Shown here in pieces: positions 10,404 to 18,590 of a stretch of DNA of 61,796 nucleotides. The notes beneath the pieces are model-generated. The model saw only the letters and a program-made list of their open reading frames with translations, was not told where the DNA came from and ran no database searches. The DNA is from an uncultured Planctomycetota bacterium (GTDB lineage: Bacteria; Planctomycetota; UBA1135; GCA-002686595). Numbering within the stretch: the first letter of the stretch is position 1; each line of letters opens with the position of its first letter. The DNA lies in the NCBI GenBank assembly GCA_903928115.1, contig CAIYPP010000058.1, positions 1 through 61,796 of the forward strand, in the 5' to 3' direction. Position numbers and translations under genes: made by a program.

Positions 10404-11437
10404 GCGAACTCGTGCTCGGCATCGAGTCGTCGTGCGACGAGACCGCGGCGGCGGTCGTGCGTGCAGGACGCGAGATCCTCTCGTCGGAAGTCGACAGTCA
10501 AGTCGCGGAGCACGCGCAGTACGGCGGTGTCGTTCCGGAAGTCGCAGGACGCTCGCACTTGCGTGCGATCCTGCCGGTGATCGACCGCGCACTCGCGCGA
10601 GCGGGCGTCACGCTCGATGAACTCGGCGCGATCGCTGTGACCGCACGTCCGGGCCTGATCGGCTCGTTGCTCGTCGGAGTCTCGACGGCGAAAGCGCTCG
10701 CGTACGTGCGCGGGCTGCCGCTCGTCGACGTCGATCACATCCAAGCACACGTGTACTCGGCGGGCATGGGCCTGCCGCAGCCACCGTGGCCGTGCGTGGC
10801 GCTCGTAGTAAGCGGCGGACACACCGCGCTCTATCACGCGCGCTCGCCGCTCGAGATCGAGCGGCTCTCCGGCACGCTCGACGACGCCGCGGGAGAGGCG
10901 TTCGACAAGGTCGCACACATGCTCGGGCTCGCGTACCCCGGCGGACCGAGCGTGTCGAAGCTCGCGGAGCACGGGGATCCCAAGCGCTTCGAGTTTCCGC
11001 GCTATCGGCCGCGCGTCGAGCGCGGTGAAGAGCCGCCGCGATTCCCGCCGTTTTCGTTCAGCGGACTCAAGACCGCCGTGCTCTATCACGTGCGCGGGCA
11101 GAACGCGCAGGCGCCGCTCCCACCACCCGAGTCGATCCCCGCGCGCGAGCACGTCGCCGCGTCGTTCCAAGAGGCGGTCGTCGACGCGCTCGTCGAGCCG
11201 ACGGTGCGCGCAGCGCTCGAGCTCGGCGTCGGTGACGTGCTCGTCGGCGGCGGCGTGGCCTGCAACCGCCGTCTGCGCGAGAAGCTGGCCGCGGCGGCGC
11301 ACGCGCGCGGGCTGCGAGCCCATTTTCCGGCCCCGAGCTACTGCACGGACAACGCGGCGATGATCGCCGGACTGGGCTGGCAGCGCTGGAAAGCGGGTCT
11401 CGTGGCCGACCGGAGCCTCGACGCAGCCTCCAGCTAG
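10400..11437 (+). CDS. tsaD: tRNA N6-adenosine threonylcarbamoyltransferase
   Basis: Encodes 345 residues from the GTG at 10400, which shares four bases with the preceding stop. TsaD transfers the threonylcarbamoyl group to A37 of ANN-decoding tRNAs, together with TsaB and TsaE, which are not in this window. Family motifs are complete: GIESSCDETAAAVV at the N-terminus, metal-binding DHIQAHVYS, VSGGHTALY, FDKVAHMLGL, PGGPSVSKLA, FSFSGLKTAV, and GGGVACNRRLRE near the C-terminus. Length fits the bacterial family (about 340). Confidence 0.97.
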   Translation: MSELVLGIESSCDETAAAVVRAGREILSSEVDSQVAEHAQYGGVVPEVAGRSHLRAILPVIDRALARAGVTLDELGAIAVTARPGLIGSLLVGVSTAKALAYVRGLPLVDVDHIQAHVYSAGMGLPQPPWPCVALVVSGGHTALYHARSPLEIERLSGTLDDAAGEAFDKVAHMLGLAYPGGPSVSKLAEHGDPKRFEFPRYRPRVERGEEPPRFPPFSFSGLKTAVLYHVRGQNAQAPLPPPESIPAREHVAASFQEAVVDALVEPTVRAALELGVGDVLVGGGVACNRRLREKLAAAAHARGLRAHFPAPSYCTDNAAMIAGLGWQRWKAGLVADRSLDAASS

Positions 11438-11496
11438 GCGAGGGTCGCGCCCGGGCGGGTCGCTCGCCATAATCTGCGCCCGCTCGGACCGCCCCC

Positions 11497-12264
11497 TTGG
11501 ATCCCCAGCCGCTCGAACAGCTCCTGCACGCCGTCCGCGACGGCCGCATCGACGTTTCCAAGGCGATGGCGGAGCTCGCGGCACTGCCGCAGCGCTCCCT
11601 CGGCCACACGACGCTCGACACGCACCGCGCGCTGCGCTGCGGACATCCAGAGGTCGTGTTCGGCGCGGGCAAGACTCCCGAGGAGCTCGTCGACATCGCG
11701 CAGGCGCTCCTCGAACACCACGAGCGTCTGCTCGTGACGCGCACGACCTCGGCGGGGCGCGCCGCGCTCGCTGCGCGGCTGCCGCGCGCTCGTGTTTGGG
11801 AGCGCTCGGGTTGCGTGACGGTCGAGCCGGAGCCTCGCACGGAGGGAAGCGGCTTGGTGCTCGTGATCAGCGCGGGCACTTCCGACGGCGCTGTCGCGGA
11901 GGAAGCCGCCGTCACCGCGCGCATGCACGGCGCGCACGTCGAAGAGGTGCGCGACGTCGGAGTCGCCGGCATCCATCGCATCCTGTCGCACACGCAGAAG
12001 CTGCGCGAAGCGAATGCGCTCATCGTGGTCGCGGGAATGGAAGGCGCGCTCCCGAGCGTGGTCGGCGGACTCGTCGATCGGCCGGTGATCGCCGTGCCGA
12101 CGTCCGTGGGCTACGGCGCGTCGTTCGGCGGCCTCTCGGCGCTGCTCGGCATGCTCAACTCGTGCGCCTCCGGCGTCACGGTCTGCAACATCGACAACGG
12201 CTTCGGCGCAGGCTGCGCCGCGGCCCGCATCAACGCCCTCGTCAAAGAGCCGCGACAGTCCTGA
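11497..12264 (+). CDS. larB: LarB, nickel-pincer cofactor biosynthesis carboxylase
   Basis: Encodes 255 residues. LarB carboxylates and hydrolyses nicotinic acid adenine dinucleotide to pyridinium-3,5-biscarboxylic acid mononucleotide, the first step to the nickel-pincer cofactor of lactate racemase and related enzymes. The C-terminal half is the PurE-like core, with SAGTSDGAVAEEAAVTA, DVGVAGIHRIL, VAGMEGALPSVVGGLVD and TSVGYGASFGG. The N-terminus has the family helix plus LDTHRALRCGHPEVVFG. The start is TTG at 11497; no better codon exists nearby. CATAAT at 11468-11473 could be a -10 box. larC and larE do not occur here. Confidence 0.93.
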   Translation: MDPQPLEQLLHAVRDGRIDVSKAMAELAALPQRSLGHTTLDTHRALRCGHPEVVFGAGKTPEELVDIAQALLEHHERLLVTRTTSAGRAALAARLPRARVWERSGCVTVEPEPRTEGSGLVLVISAGTSDGAVAEEAAVTARMHGAHVEEVRDVGVAGIHRILSHTQKLREANALIVVAGMEGALPSVVGGLVDRPVIAVPTSVGYGASFGGLSALLGMLNSCASGVTVCNIDNGFGAGCAAARINALVKEPRQS

Positions 12265-12272
12265 ACAACCCC

Positions 12273-13406
12273 ATGAGCAACCACGAAGCACTCGCCCCCA
12301 CCGCGTGGCTCGCACTCGAGAACGGCCTCGTCCTGCCCGGTCGCGCCGTCGGTGCGCGCGGCGAAAAGGGCGGCGACATCGTCTTCAACACCGCGATGAG
12401 CGGCTATCAGGAGGTCCTCACGGATCCCTCCTACTTCGGTCAGGTGGTCGTGATGACCTACCCGCTGATCGGAAACTACGGGATCGTCGCGGAGGACGAC
12501 GAGAGCAGCTCGGCGTGGCCCGAGGCCTTCGTGATGAAGGAGATGAGCTCGATTCCGTCGAACCGTCGCGCGACGAGCTCGCTGCCCGACTGGCTGGCGG
12601 CGAAGGGCGTGGTGGCGATCGACGGCGTCGACACGCGGCGGCTGACGAAGATCGTGCGCGAGGAGGGCTGCCTGAAGTGCGTGGTGTCGACGGTCGACTC
12701 GAACCCCGAGTCGCTCGTGAAGAAGGCGCGCGCCACGCTCGCCACGGACAACCGCGATCTCGCGCGCGTCGTGACCTGCAAGCAGGTCTACGAGTGGAAC
12801 CACGACTTCGATCCGAGCTATCCGGCGCTCGTCGAGAGCTGGCGCGGCAAGCGCAAGCGCTGCGTCGCGTTCGACTTCGGCGCGAAGCGCAACATCATGC
12901 GCTCGCTCGTCCACGCGGGGTTCGACGTCACCGTCGTTCCTGCGACGACGAAGGCGAGCGACGTGCTCGCGCTCGGCCCCGACGCGATCTTCCTCTCCAA
13001 CGGCCCCGGTGACCCCGCGCCGGTCTGCGCGATTCCCGAGATCGCCAACCTGATCGGCAAGAAGCCGATCTTCGGCATCTGCCTCGGCCACCAGATCCTC
13101 GGAATCGTGCTCGGCGCGAAGACGCACAAGATGCCCTTCGGCCACCACGGAGCGAACCACCCCGTGCGCGACCTGCTGACCGGGCGCGTCGAGATCACCT
13201 CGCAAAACCACTCCTTCGCGGTCGATCCGACCACGCTGCCCAAGGAGCTCGAGCTCACGCACGTGAACCTGAACGACATGACCGTCGAGGGCATCCGCCA
13301 TCGGACGGCGAAGGTGATGAGCGTGCAGTACCACCCCGAGGCGGCGCCGGGACCGCTCGACAGCGCGCACCTCTTCGCGCGCTTCCGCGAGCTCGTCGCG
13401 AGCTAG
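12273..13406 (+). CDS. carA: Carbamoyl-phosphate synthase small subunit
   Basis: Encodes 377 residues. CarA is the glutamine amidotransferase subunit that supplies ammonia to CarB for arginine and pyrimidine synthesis. The N-terminal CPSase domain has FNTAMSGYQEVLTDPSY and GVDTRRLTK. The C-terminal class I glutamine amidotransferase domain has the catalytic Cys in FGICLGHQILG and the His-Glu pair in VQYHPEAAPGP, with SNGPGDP upstream. The ATG at 12273 lies eight bases after the larB stop, implying co-transcription. carB is not in the window. Confidence 0.97.
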   Translation: MSNHEALAPTAWLALENGLVLPGRAVGARGEKGGDIVFNTAMSGYQEVLTDPSYFGQVVVMTYPLIGNYGIVAEDDESSSAWPEAFVMKEMSSIPSNRRATSSLPDWLAAKGVVAIDGVDTRRLTKIVREEGCLKCVVSTVDSNPESLVKKARATLATDNRDLARVVTCKQVYEWNHDFDPSYPALVESWRGKRKRCVAFDFGAKRNIMRSLVHAGFDVTVVPATTKASDVLALGPDAIFLSNGPGDPAPVCAIPEIANLIGKKPIFGICLGHQILGIVLGAKTHKMPFGHHGANHPVRDLLTGRVEITSQNHSFAVDPTTLPKELELTHVNLNDMTVEGIRHRTAKVMSVQYHPEAAPGPLDSAHLFARFRELVAS

Positions 13407-13447
13407 AACGCTGCAAGAGCCGTGGGCTGCGCGCTAACTTGGCGCGC

Positions 13448-15997
13448 ATGCTCTCGCTTGTTCTCACGCTGCTGGCGGCCGCGCCGACAAGCGCGCAGGA
13501 GTCGCAGGGACTCGCCGCGCCGCTCGCTCTCCACGATCCCGCCTTCCGCCTCGTCTCGTCCCCAGCCGGACCGACGGGCGGCGTCACGACCGACGCGAGT
13601 GGATTGCACTTGCCGACGTGCGTGCTCGTTCGAGTCGACGGCGACAAGATCGTGCGCCTCCTCGGCGCCGAGCCGGCGGAGGTGCCTGCCCCTTCTGAGC
13701 TCGTGACGCAGGTCGACTTCACGACCACGAGATTCTCCGCGCTCTACGAGGGCGTCGAGTTGGTCCTCGCCTTCGTCACGCCTCGACTCCCCGACGACCT
13801 CGGTGTCTTTGCGCGACCCGCAACGTACGTGGAGCTGCGCGCACGCTCCCTCGACGGAAAAGAGCACGGAATCGACTTCTATCTCGACATCTCGGCGCGC
13901 GCTGCGGTCTTGGACTCGGCGCGGAGCGTGCAGGGGAAGCTGCTCGACATCGAAGGGCTGGAGACCGCGATGGTTGCGGCCGTGGAGCCGGAGGACTTGG
14001 CGCCGCAGGCGATGTATGTGAGCGCGCGCAAAGGCCCGGGAGTCCGTTCCAACTACGGATCGGCGGCGGAGCTGCGGCAGGCGTTCATCGAGCGACGCAG
14101 TGCTCGGGTGCCGCAAGAGTTCTCCGGTGCGCGAGCGGCGGATGCGGAGAACCCTGCCATCTCCGTGCGGCTCGAAGGACGCGGCGGTGCGGGATACGTG
14201 GTCGCAAAGGATGCCGTGGAGCCGGTGATCGCGCGGGCCATCCTCGCGAGCAGCGAAGAGTGGGCGATCCGCTACTTCGAGGAGCGACTGCGCCCATATT
14301 GGCGTCGAGACGGCGTCGATGCAGCGGGGATGCTGCAAGCGGCCGACGCGGCGGGGCCGCAGTTGATCGAGCGCTGTGAGAACTTCGACCGCGAGCTCGC
14401 GCAGGACCTGCTCGCCCTCGGCGGCACGCCCTGGCTACGACTCTGCCAACACGCGTACCGACAGGCGCTGGCAGGAACTGTCGTATCCGCGGATTCCAGC
14501 GGACGTCCCCTGCTGTTCTCCATCGACGGCTCGCAGGACCGGCGAGTCGCGAGCGTCGAACTCTCCGCATCGCTGGAGCCTCTCTGTCTGTTGCTCTCCA
14601 GCGATCTCACGAAGGCGCTCCTGACACCACTGCTCGACTACGCAGCATCGCCGCGCTGGAACGCGCCCCACGCACCCGAGGATCTGGGCAGGTTTCCGCG
14701 CGCTGCGTGCTCGACGGGGCAGGCGAGCGCCCCTTCGGTCTCGCGCGGGCTCGACTCGTCCGCCTCGCTCCTTTTGATGGTCGCAGCGCTGTGCGAGCGC
14801 GAGGGGCGCGTGGAATTCGCGGCCAAATACTGGAAGCAGCTGTCCGGCTGGGCGCGCTACCTCGAGGAGCAAGGCTTCGACATCGCAGAGTCCGCTGAAG
14901 CGGGATCCTCCACCGCACGCCTTGCGCACGATGCAGGGCTCTCCGCGAAGATCGTCCTCGCGCTTGGCGCGTACGCCCGCATGGCACGCCGAATGGGAAG
15001 CGCGCAGCGAGCCGACGAGCTGGAGCAGCTCGCGCGCACATGGGCTGCGGAGTGGGAGCATCGAGCGACGGAGGGCCAGCACACCAAGCTCGCCTTCGAC
15101 GTGCCGGGGTCTTGGGGTCAGAAGCCGGAGCTCGCCTGGGATGGACTCCTGAAGCTCGGCCTTTTTCCCGACGAACTGGAGCAACGCGAGGTCGCGCACT
15201 ATCGCAGCAAGCTCGGCGCGTTCGGACTGCCGCTCGACAGTCGCTCGAGCTCCACACGCGCCGACCGGACGATGGGGTGCGCGAGCCTCGCAAGAAATCG
15301 CGAGGACTTCGAGGCGCTGGTGACGCCGCTCCTCGCGGCGCTCGAGTCCATGCGGAGTCGCGGGCTCATCGCCGAGGAGTGGGATGCGCTGAGCGGCGCC
15401 AGCGACGCCCGCGCAGCAGGTGCGAGCGTTGGCAGCTTCTTCCTCCGCGCGCTGTTCGACGACGCTGTCTCGCGAAAGTGGCTTGCGCGCGGTGCGCGTG
15501 GCCCGCTGAATTGGGCGCGTCCCCCCGGGGATGTGGCTCGAGTGCTCGTCGCGGATGCACGAAGCGGTGAACAAGAATGGCGCTGGACTTCCCAAGGGCC
15601 GCAGAGCGGCTGGACATCGACGGAGTTCGACGATGCGACTTGGGGGCGTGGAATGGCGCCTTTTGGCGTGCGTGACCAAGCGAATGCAGCTGCGCGGTCG
15701 GAGTGGAGCGGCGCTCCGCTCTGGCTGCGACGGAGCTTCGAGCTAACGGCGACGCCGAACGAGGAACTGCGGCTCGCAGTGAACCACGCAAGTACGTGCG
15801 AGCTCTGGCTCAACGGCGTTTTGGCCGCGCGACTCTCGGGTTCGAGCGAAGGCTACGTGCTCGAGCGCGTGACACCCGAGGCGGTCGCGGCGCTGCGCTC
15901 GGGCAGGAACGTGCTAGCCGTTGCATGCACGCCGCCGAGCGGCGTGCCGTGCTTCGATGTCGGGCTCGTCACCGTTCCGCGTGCAGCTCCGCGCTAG
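13448..15997 (+). CDS. Secreted GtaA-type glutaminase-family protein (DUF5127/DUF4965/DUF1793-like)
   Basis: Encodes 849 residues with a signal peptide (MLSLVLTLLAAAPTSAQ). The domain order matches the fungal/bacterial GtaA family: an N-terminal beta domain (about 25-250), a middle domain with EWAIRYFEERLRPYWRRD and LAQDLLALGGTPWLRLCQHAYRQ, and an (alpha/alpha)6-like domain with REGRVEFAAKYWKQLSGWARYLEEQGFD, FDVPGSWGQKPELAWDGLLKLGLFP and FGLPLDSRSS. The last about 130 residues form an extra beta-sandwich that resembles carbohydrate-binding modules (LWLRRSFELTA, CELWLNGVLAARLSG). Fungal members hydrolyse L-glutamine outside the cell; in bacteria the substrate is largely untested, and the catalytic residue cannot be assigned from sequence alone. 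TAACTT at 13435-13440 lies seven bases before the ATG. Confidence 0.8.
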   Translation: MLSLVLTLLAAAPTSAQESQGLAAPLALHDPAFRLVSSPAGPTGGVTTDASGLHLPTCVLVRVDGDKIVRLLGAEPAEVPAPSELVTQVDFTTTRFSALYEGVELVLAFVTPRLPDDLGVFARPATYVELRARSLDGKEHGIDFYLDISARAAVLDSARSVQGKLLDIEGLETAMVAAVEPEDLAPQAMYVSARKGPGVRSNYGSAAELRQAFIERRSARVPQEFSGARAADAENPAISVRLEGRGGAGYVVAKDAVEPVIARAILASSEEWAIRYFEERLRPYWRRDGVDAAGMLQAADAAGPQLIERCENFDRELAQDLLALGGTPWLRLCQHAYRQALAGTVVSADSSGRPLLFSIDGSQDRRVASVELSASLEPLCLLLSSDLTKALLTPLLDYAASPRWNAPHAPEDLGRFPRAACSTGQASAPSVSRGLDSSASLLLMVAALCEREGRVEFAAKYWKQLSGWARYLEEQGFDIAESAEAGSSTARLAHDAGLSAKIVLALGAYARMARRMGSAQRADELEQLARTWAAEWEHRATEGQHTKLAFDVPGSWGQKPELAWDGLLKLGLFPDELEQREVAHYRSKLGAFGLPLDSRSSSTRADRTMGCASLARNREDFEALVTPLLAALESMRSRGLIAEEWDALSGASDARAAGASVGSFFLRALFDDAVSRKWLARGARGPLNWARPPGDVARVLVADARSGEQEWRWTSQGPQSGWTSTEFDDATWGRGMAPFGVRDQANAAARSEWSGAPLWLRRSFELTATPNEELRLAVNHASTCELWLNGVLAARLSGSSEGYVLERVTPEAVAALRSGRNVLAVACTPPSGVPCFDVGLVTVPRAAPR

Positions 15998-16006
15998 TCG
16001 ACGCAC

Positions 16007-18292
16007 TCAGAACATCGACACCGGATCGACATCGACAGTCGGGCGAAGCTTCGCGCCGCTCTCTCCCACCGCCCGCACGGCGGCGAGCACTAGCGCGCTC
16101 TCGGCCGGATCAACGGGGAGCTTGATCAGAAGATGCCGCCTGTGACGCTCGCGAGCCATCGCGATCGGCGCAGGTGCGGGGCCCAAGACCACGGCCTGCG
16201 AGTCCACGAGGCGCTCGCGCAGCAGCTCGCCGGCCGCGTCGGACGCGTCGATCACGAGCTTCTCGCTGAGATCCTCGTAGAGCAGTCGCACGATACGTCC
16301 ATGCGGCGGATACGCGAGCTCTGCACGCAGCGCGGACTCGTGCTCAGCAAAGCCCTCGTAGTCATGCTTCGCAGCGCGGACGATCGCAGGGTGCTGCGGT
16401 GACATGGTCTGCACGACGATGCGCCCCGGCAGCGCGCCACGGCCCGCTCGTCCGGCGACTTGACTGATCAACTGGAACGTGCGTTCGGCGGCACGGAAGT
16501 CCGGCAAGTGCAGCGCGCCGTCCGCCGAGATAATGCCGACGACGGTCACCCGCGGGAAATCGAGGCCCTTCGCGATCATCTGGGTGCCGACGAGGACGTC
16601 GATCTCACCGCGACCAAAGGCCGCGAGTGTGTCTTCGTAGTCCTCGCGGCGGCGCATCGTGTCCGAGTCCATGCGCCGTACGCGCGCCTTGGGAGCAACC
16701 TTCTGTAGCTCGAGTTCGATGCGCTCCGAGCCAGCACCGACGAAACGCATCCCCGGGCGAGTGCACGTCGGGCATGCCTCGGGCGCGCGACGCTCGTCGC
16801 AGCAGCTATGGCAGACCATGCGCCCGATGCGCTGATGCCACGCGAGCGCGACGTCGCACCGCTTGCAGCGCAAGGTCTCCTTGCAACCAGGGCACCACAA
16901 GACGGGCGCAAAGCCGCGGCGATTCTGGAACAAGATCGCCTGCTCGCCGCGCTCGAGCGCCTCGGAGAGCAGGAGCAGCAAGCGCCGCGAGAACAGCTTG
17001 TGACCCTGTGCGCTCGCGGGCTCGGAGCGGATGTCGACGACTTCGATCGGCGGGAATCCGTGGCCGCTGATGCGCTGGGGCATCGAGAGGCGCGTGAGCT
17101 GGCCGCGGCGCGCCGCCTCCCAGCTCTCCAGCGAGGGCGTCGCCGAGCCGAGCACGCACACGGCGTTGTTCGCGCGCGCGCGCTCGATCGCGACGTCTCG
17201 CGCGTGGTAGCGGGGCGTCGAGCCCTGCTTGAACGACGGCTCGTGCTCCTCGTCGACCACGATCACACCGATGCGCTCCATCGGTGCAAAGAGCGCGGAG
17301 CGCGCGCCGACGACCACGCGCGCCTCGCCGCGCTGCACGCGCTGCCACATCCGTAGCCGCTGCGCATCCGTCATGCGCGAGTGCAGTACCGCGACGTTCT
17401 CGAACCGAGAGCGGAACCAGCCCACGGTCTGCGGCGTGAGGGCGATCTCGGGCACCAGCACGATGGCACCGCGTCCCGCGGCGAGAGCACGCTCGATCAG
17501 CGCGAGGTACACCTCGGTCTTGCCGCTTCCGGTGACACCCTGCAGCAAGAACGCACCGTGGCGCTCGGCGTCGAGCGACGCGACCAAGGCTGCCAGCGCC
17601 TCCTCCTGCATCGGGTGCAGCCTCTCCGGGCGCGGCCGCTGCGCGCGCGACGTCTCGAGCTCGTCGGCATCGGCCTCGATTTTTTCGAGCCGAATCCAGC
17701 CGCGTCGATGGAGCGTGCGTGCGGCCGAGTCCGAGAGGTTGAGCTTGCGGCACAAGTCGCGCAGCTCGATACGCCCGCCGACTTCGAGGATCGTGCGGAG
17801 CATGCGGTGCTGTTTGGGCTGCGTTTCTTCGAGCTCCGCGAGCTCCTTCTCGCCGATCCCCGGCGCAGGCGACGCGACAATCACTTTCGCGCTCTCCCGC
17901 TCGCGCTTCAGCGCGGCGGGCAGGATCGCGTGCAGCGCTTCGCCCCACGAACACGCATAGCGCTCGCCGATCCAACGCGTGAGTTCGAGCAGGTCTGCCC
18001 CGACCAGCGGCTCGTCGTCGAGGAGCGCGGCGATTTCGCGCACTTTCTCGAGCGCACACTCCCGCGCGATGCCCGTGACGACGCCGACCTCGCGCTCTTG
18101 CCCGAAGGGCACCGCCACACGCACGCCGGGGACGACGCGCGGAGCCAACGCCGTCGGCACGGCGTACGTGAACTGCACCGCGACGGGGCGGTTGAGCGCG
18201 ACCTCCGCGTACAGCGCCGCGCGCGGCGCGGGCACGGGTCCGACATCGAAGAGCGTCAGTTCCCGCGCGACATCCTTCGGCGCGCGTGCCAC
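16007..18292 (-). CDS. priA: Primosomal protein N' (replication restart helicase)
   Basis: Encodes 761 residues from the GTG at 18292. PriA recognises stalled forks and reloads the replicative helicase. The order is family-typical: an N-terminal DNA-binding domain with FTYAVP and a PFGQEREVGVV segment; helicase lobe 1 with Walker A GVTGSGKTEVYL and DEEHEPSFKQGSTPRYHARD; a zinc-binding insertion with eight cysteines (CPGCKETLRCKRC, CHSCC, CPTC); helicase lobe 2 with GTQMIAKGLDFPRVTVVG and QVAGRAGRG; and a C-terminal domain with AYPPHGR. It follows the MazG-like gene by 10 bases. The convergent glutaminase-family gene ends nine bases away. Confidence 0.96.
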   Translation of the reverse strand: MARAPKDVARELTLFDVGPVPAPRAALYAEVALNRPVAVQFTYAVPTALAPRVVPGVRVAVPFGQEREVGVVTGIARECALEKVREIAALLDDEPLVGADLLELTRWIGERYACSWGEALHAILPAALKRERESAKVIVASPAPGIGEKELAELEETQPKQHRMLRTILEVGGRIELRDLCRKLNLSDSAARTLHRRGWIRLEKIEADADELETSRAQRPRPERLHPMQEEALAALVASLDAERHGAFLLQGVTGSGKTEVYLALIERALAAGRGAIVLVPEIALTPQTVGWFRSRFENVAVLHSRMTDAQRLRMWQRVQRGEARVVVGARSALFAPMERIGVIVVDEEHEPSFKQGSTPRYHARDVAIERARANNAVCVLGSATPSLESWEAARRGQLTRLSMPQRISGHGFPPIEVVDIRSEPASAQGHKLFSRRLLLLLSEALERGEQAILFQNRRGFAPVLWCPGCKETLRCKRCDVALAWHQRIGRMVCHSCCDERRAPEACPTCTRPGMRFVGAGSERIELELQKVAPKARVRRMDSDTMRRREDYEDTLAAFGRGEIDVLVGTQMIAKGLDFPRVTVVGIISADGALHLPDFRAAERTFQLISQVAGRAGRGALPGRIVVQTMSPQHPAIVRAAKHDYEGFAEHESALRAELAYPPHGRIVRLLYEDLSEKLVIDASDAAGELLRERLVDSQAVVLGPAPAPIAMARERHRRHLLIKLPVDPAESALVLAAVRAVGESGAKLRPTVDVDPVSMF

Positions 18293-18302
18293 GCAAGCAC
18301 CC

Positions 18303-18587
18303 TCAAGGACAGGCGCAGGGCGCCGCCTTGCAACGCGGGCAGCCGAGCTCGTACTTCTTGCGCGCGGCGGCCTCGAGGTCGATGCCCGACATCGACGCGA
18401 GCGTCGACAGCCACGCGAACACGTCCGCGAACTCGCCCTCGAGCTCTTCCTTCTTGTTGCGCCGCAACGCGCGGGTCAGCTCGCCGACCTCTTCGCAGAA
18501 CCACATGTGCGTGCCGTGCAGGCCGCGGGCCGAGTCTCGCTGGAAATAGATGCGCTCGATCAGCGCTTGGAATTCGCGTACTTGCAT
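18303..18587 (-). CDS. MazG-like nucleotide pyrophosphohydrolase
   Basis: Encodes 94 residues. The helical MazG metal-binding pattern ExxE...ExxD is visible (CEEVGELTRAL, then EFADVFAWLSTL), so an all-alpha NTP pyrophosphatase acting on (d)NTPs is likely. It is a single short MazG module. The C-terminus carries an extra cysteine cluster, CPRCKAAPCAC, that could bind a metal and is unusual for the family. The ATG at 18587 lies three bases after the stop of the SpoIIE-type gene, and priA begins ten bases after its own stop, so all three are probably one transcript. Confidence 0.85.
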   Translation of the reverse strand: MQVREFQALIERIYFQRDSARGLHGTHMWFCEEVGELTRALRRNKKEELEGEFADVFAWLSTLASMSGIDLEAAARKKYELGCPRCKAAPCACP

Positions 18588-18590
18588 GGC

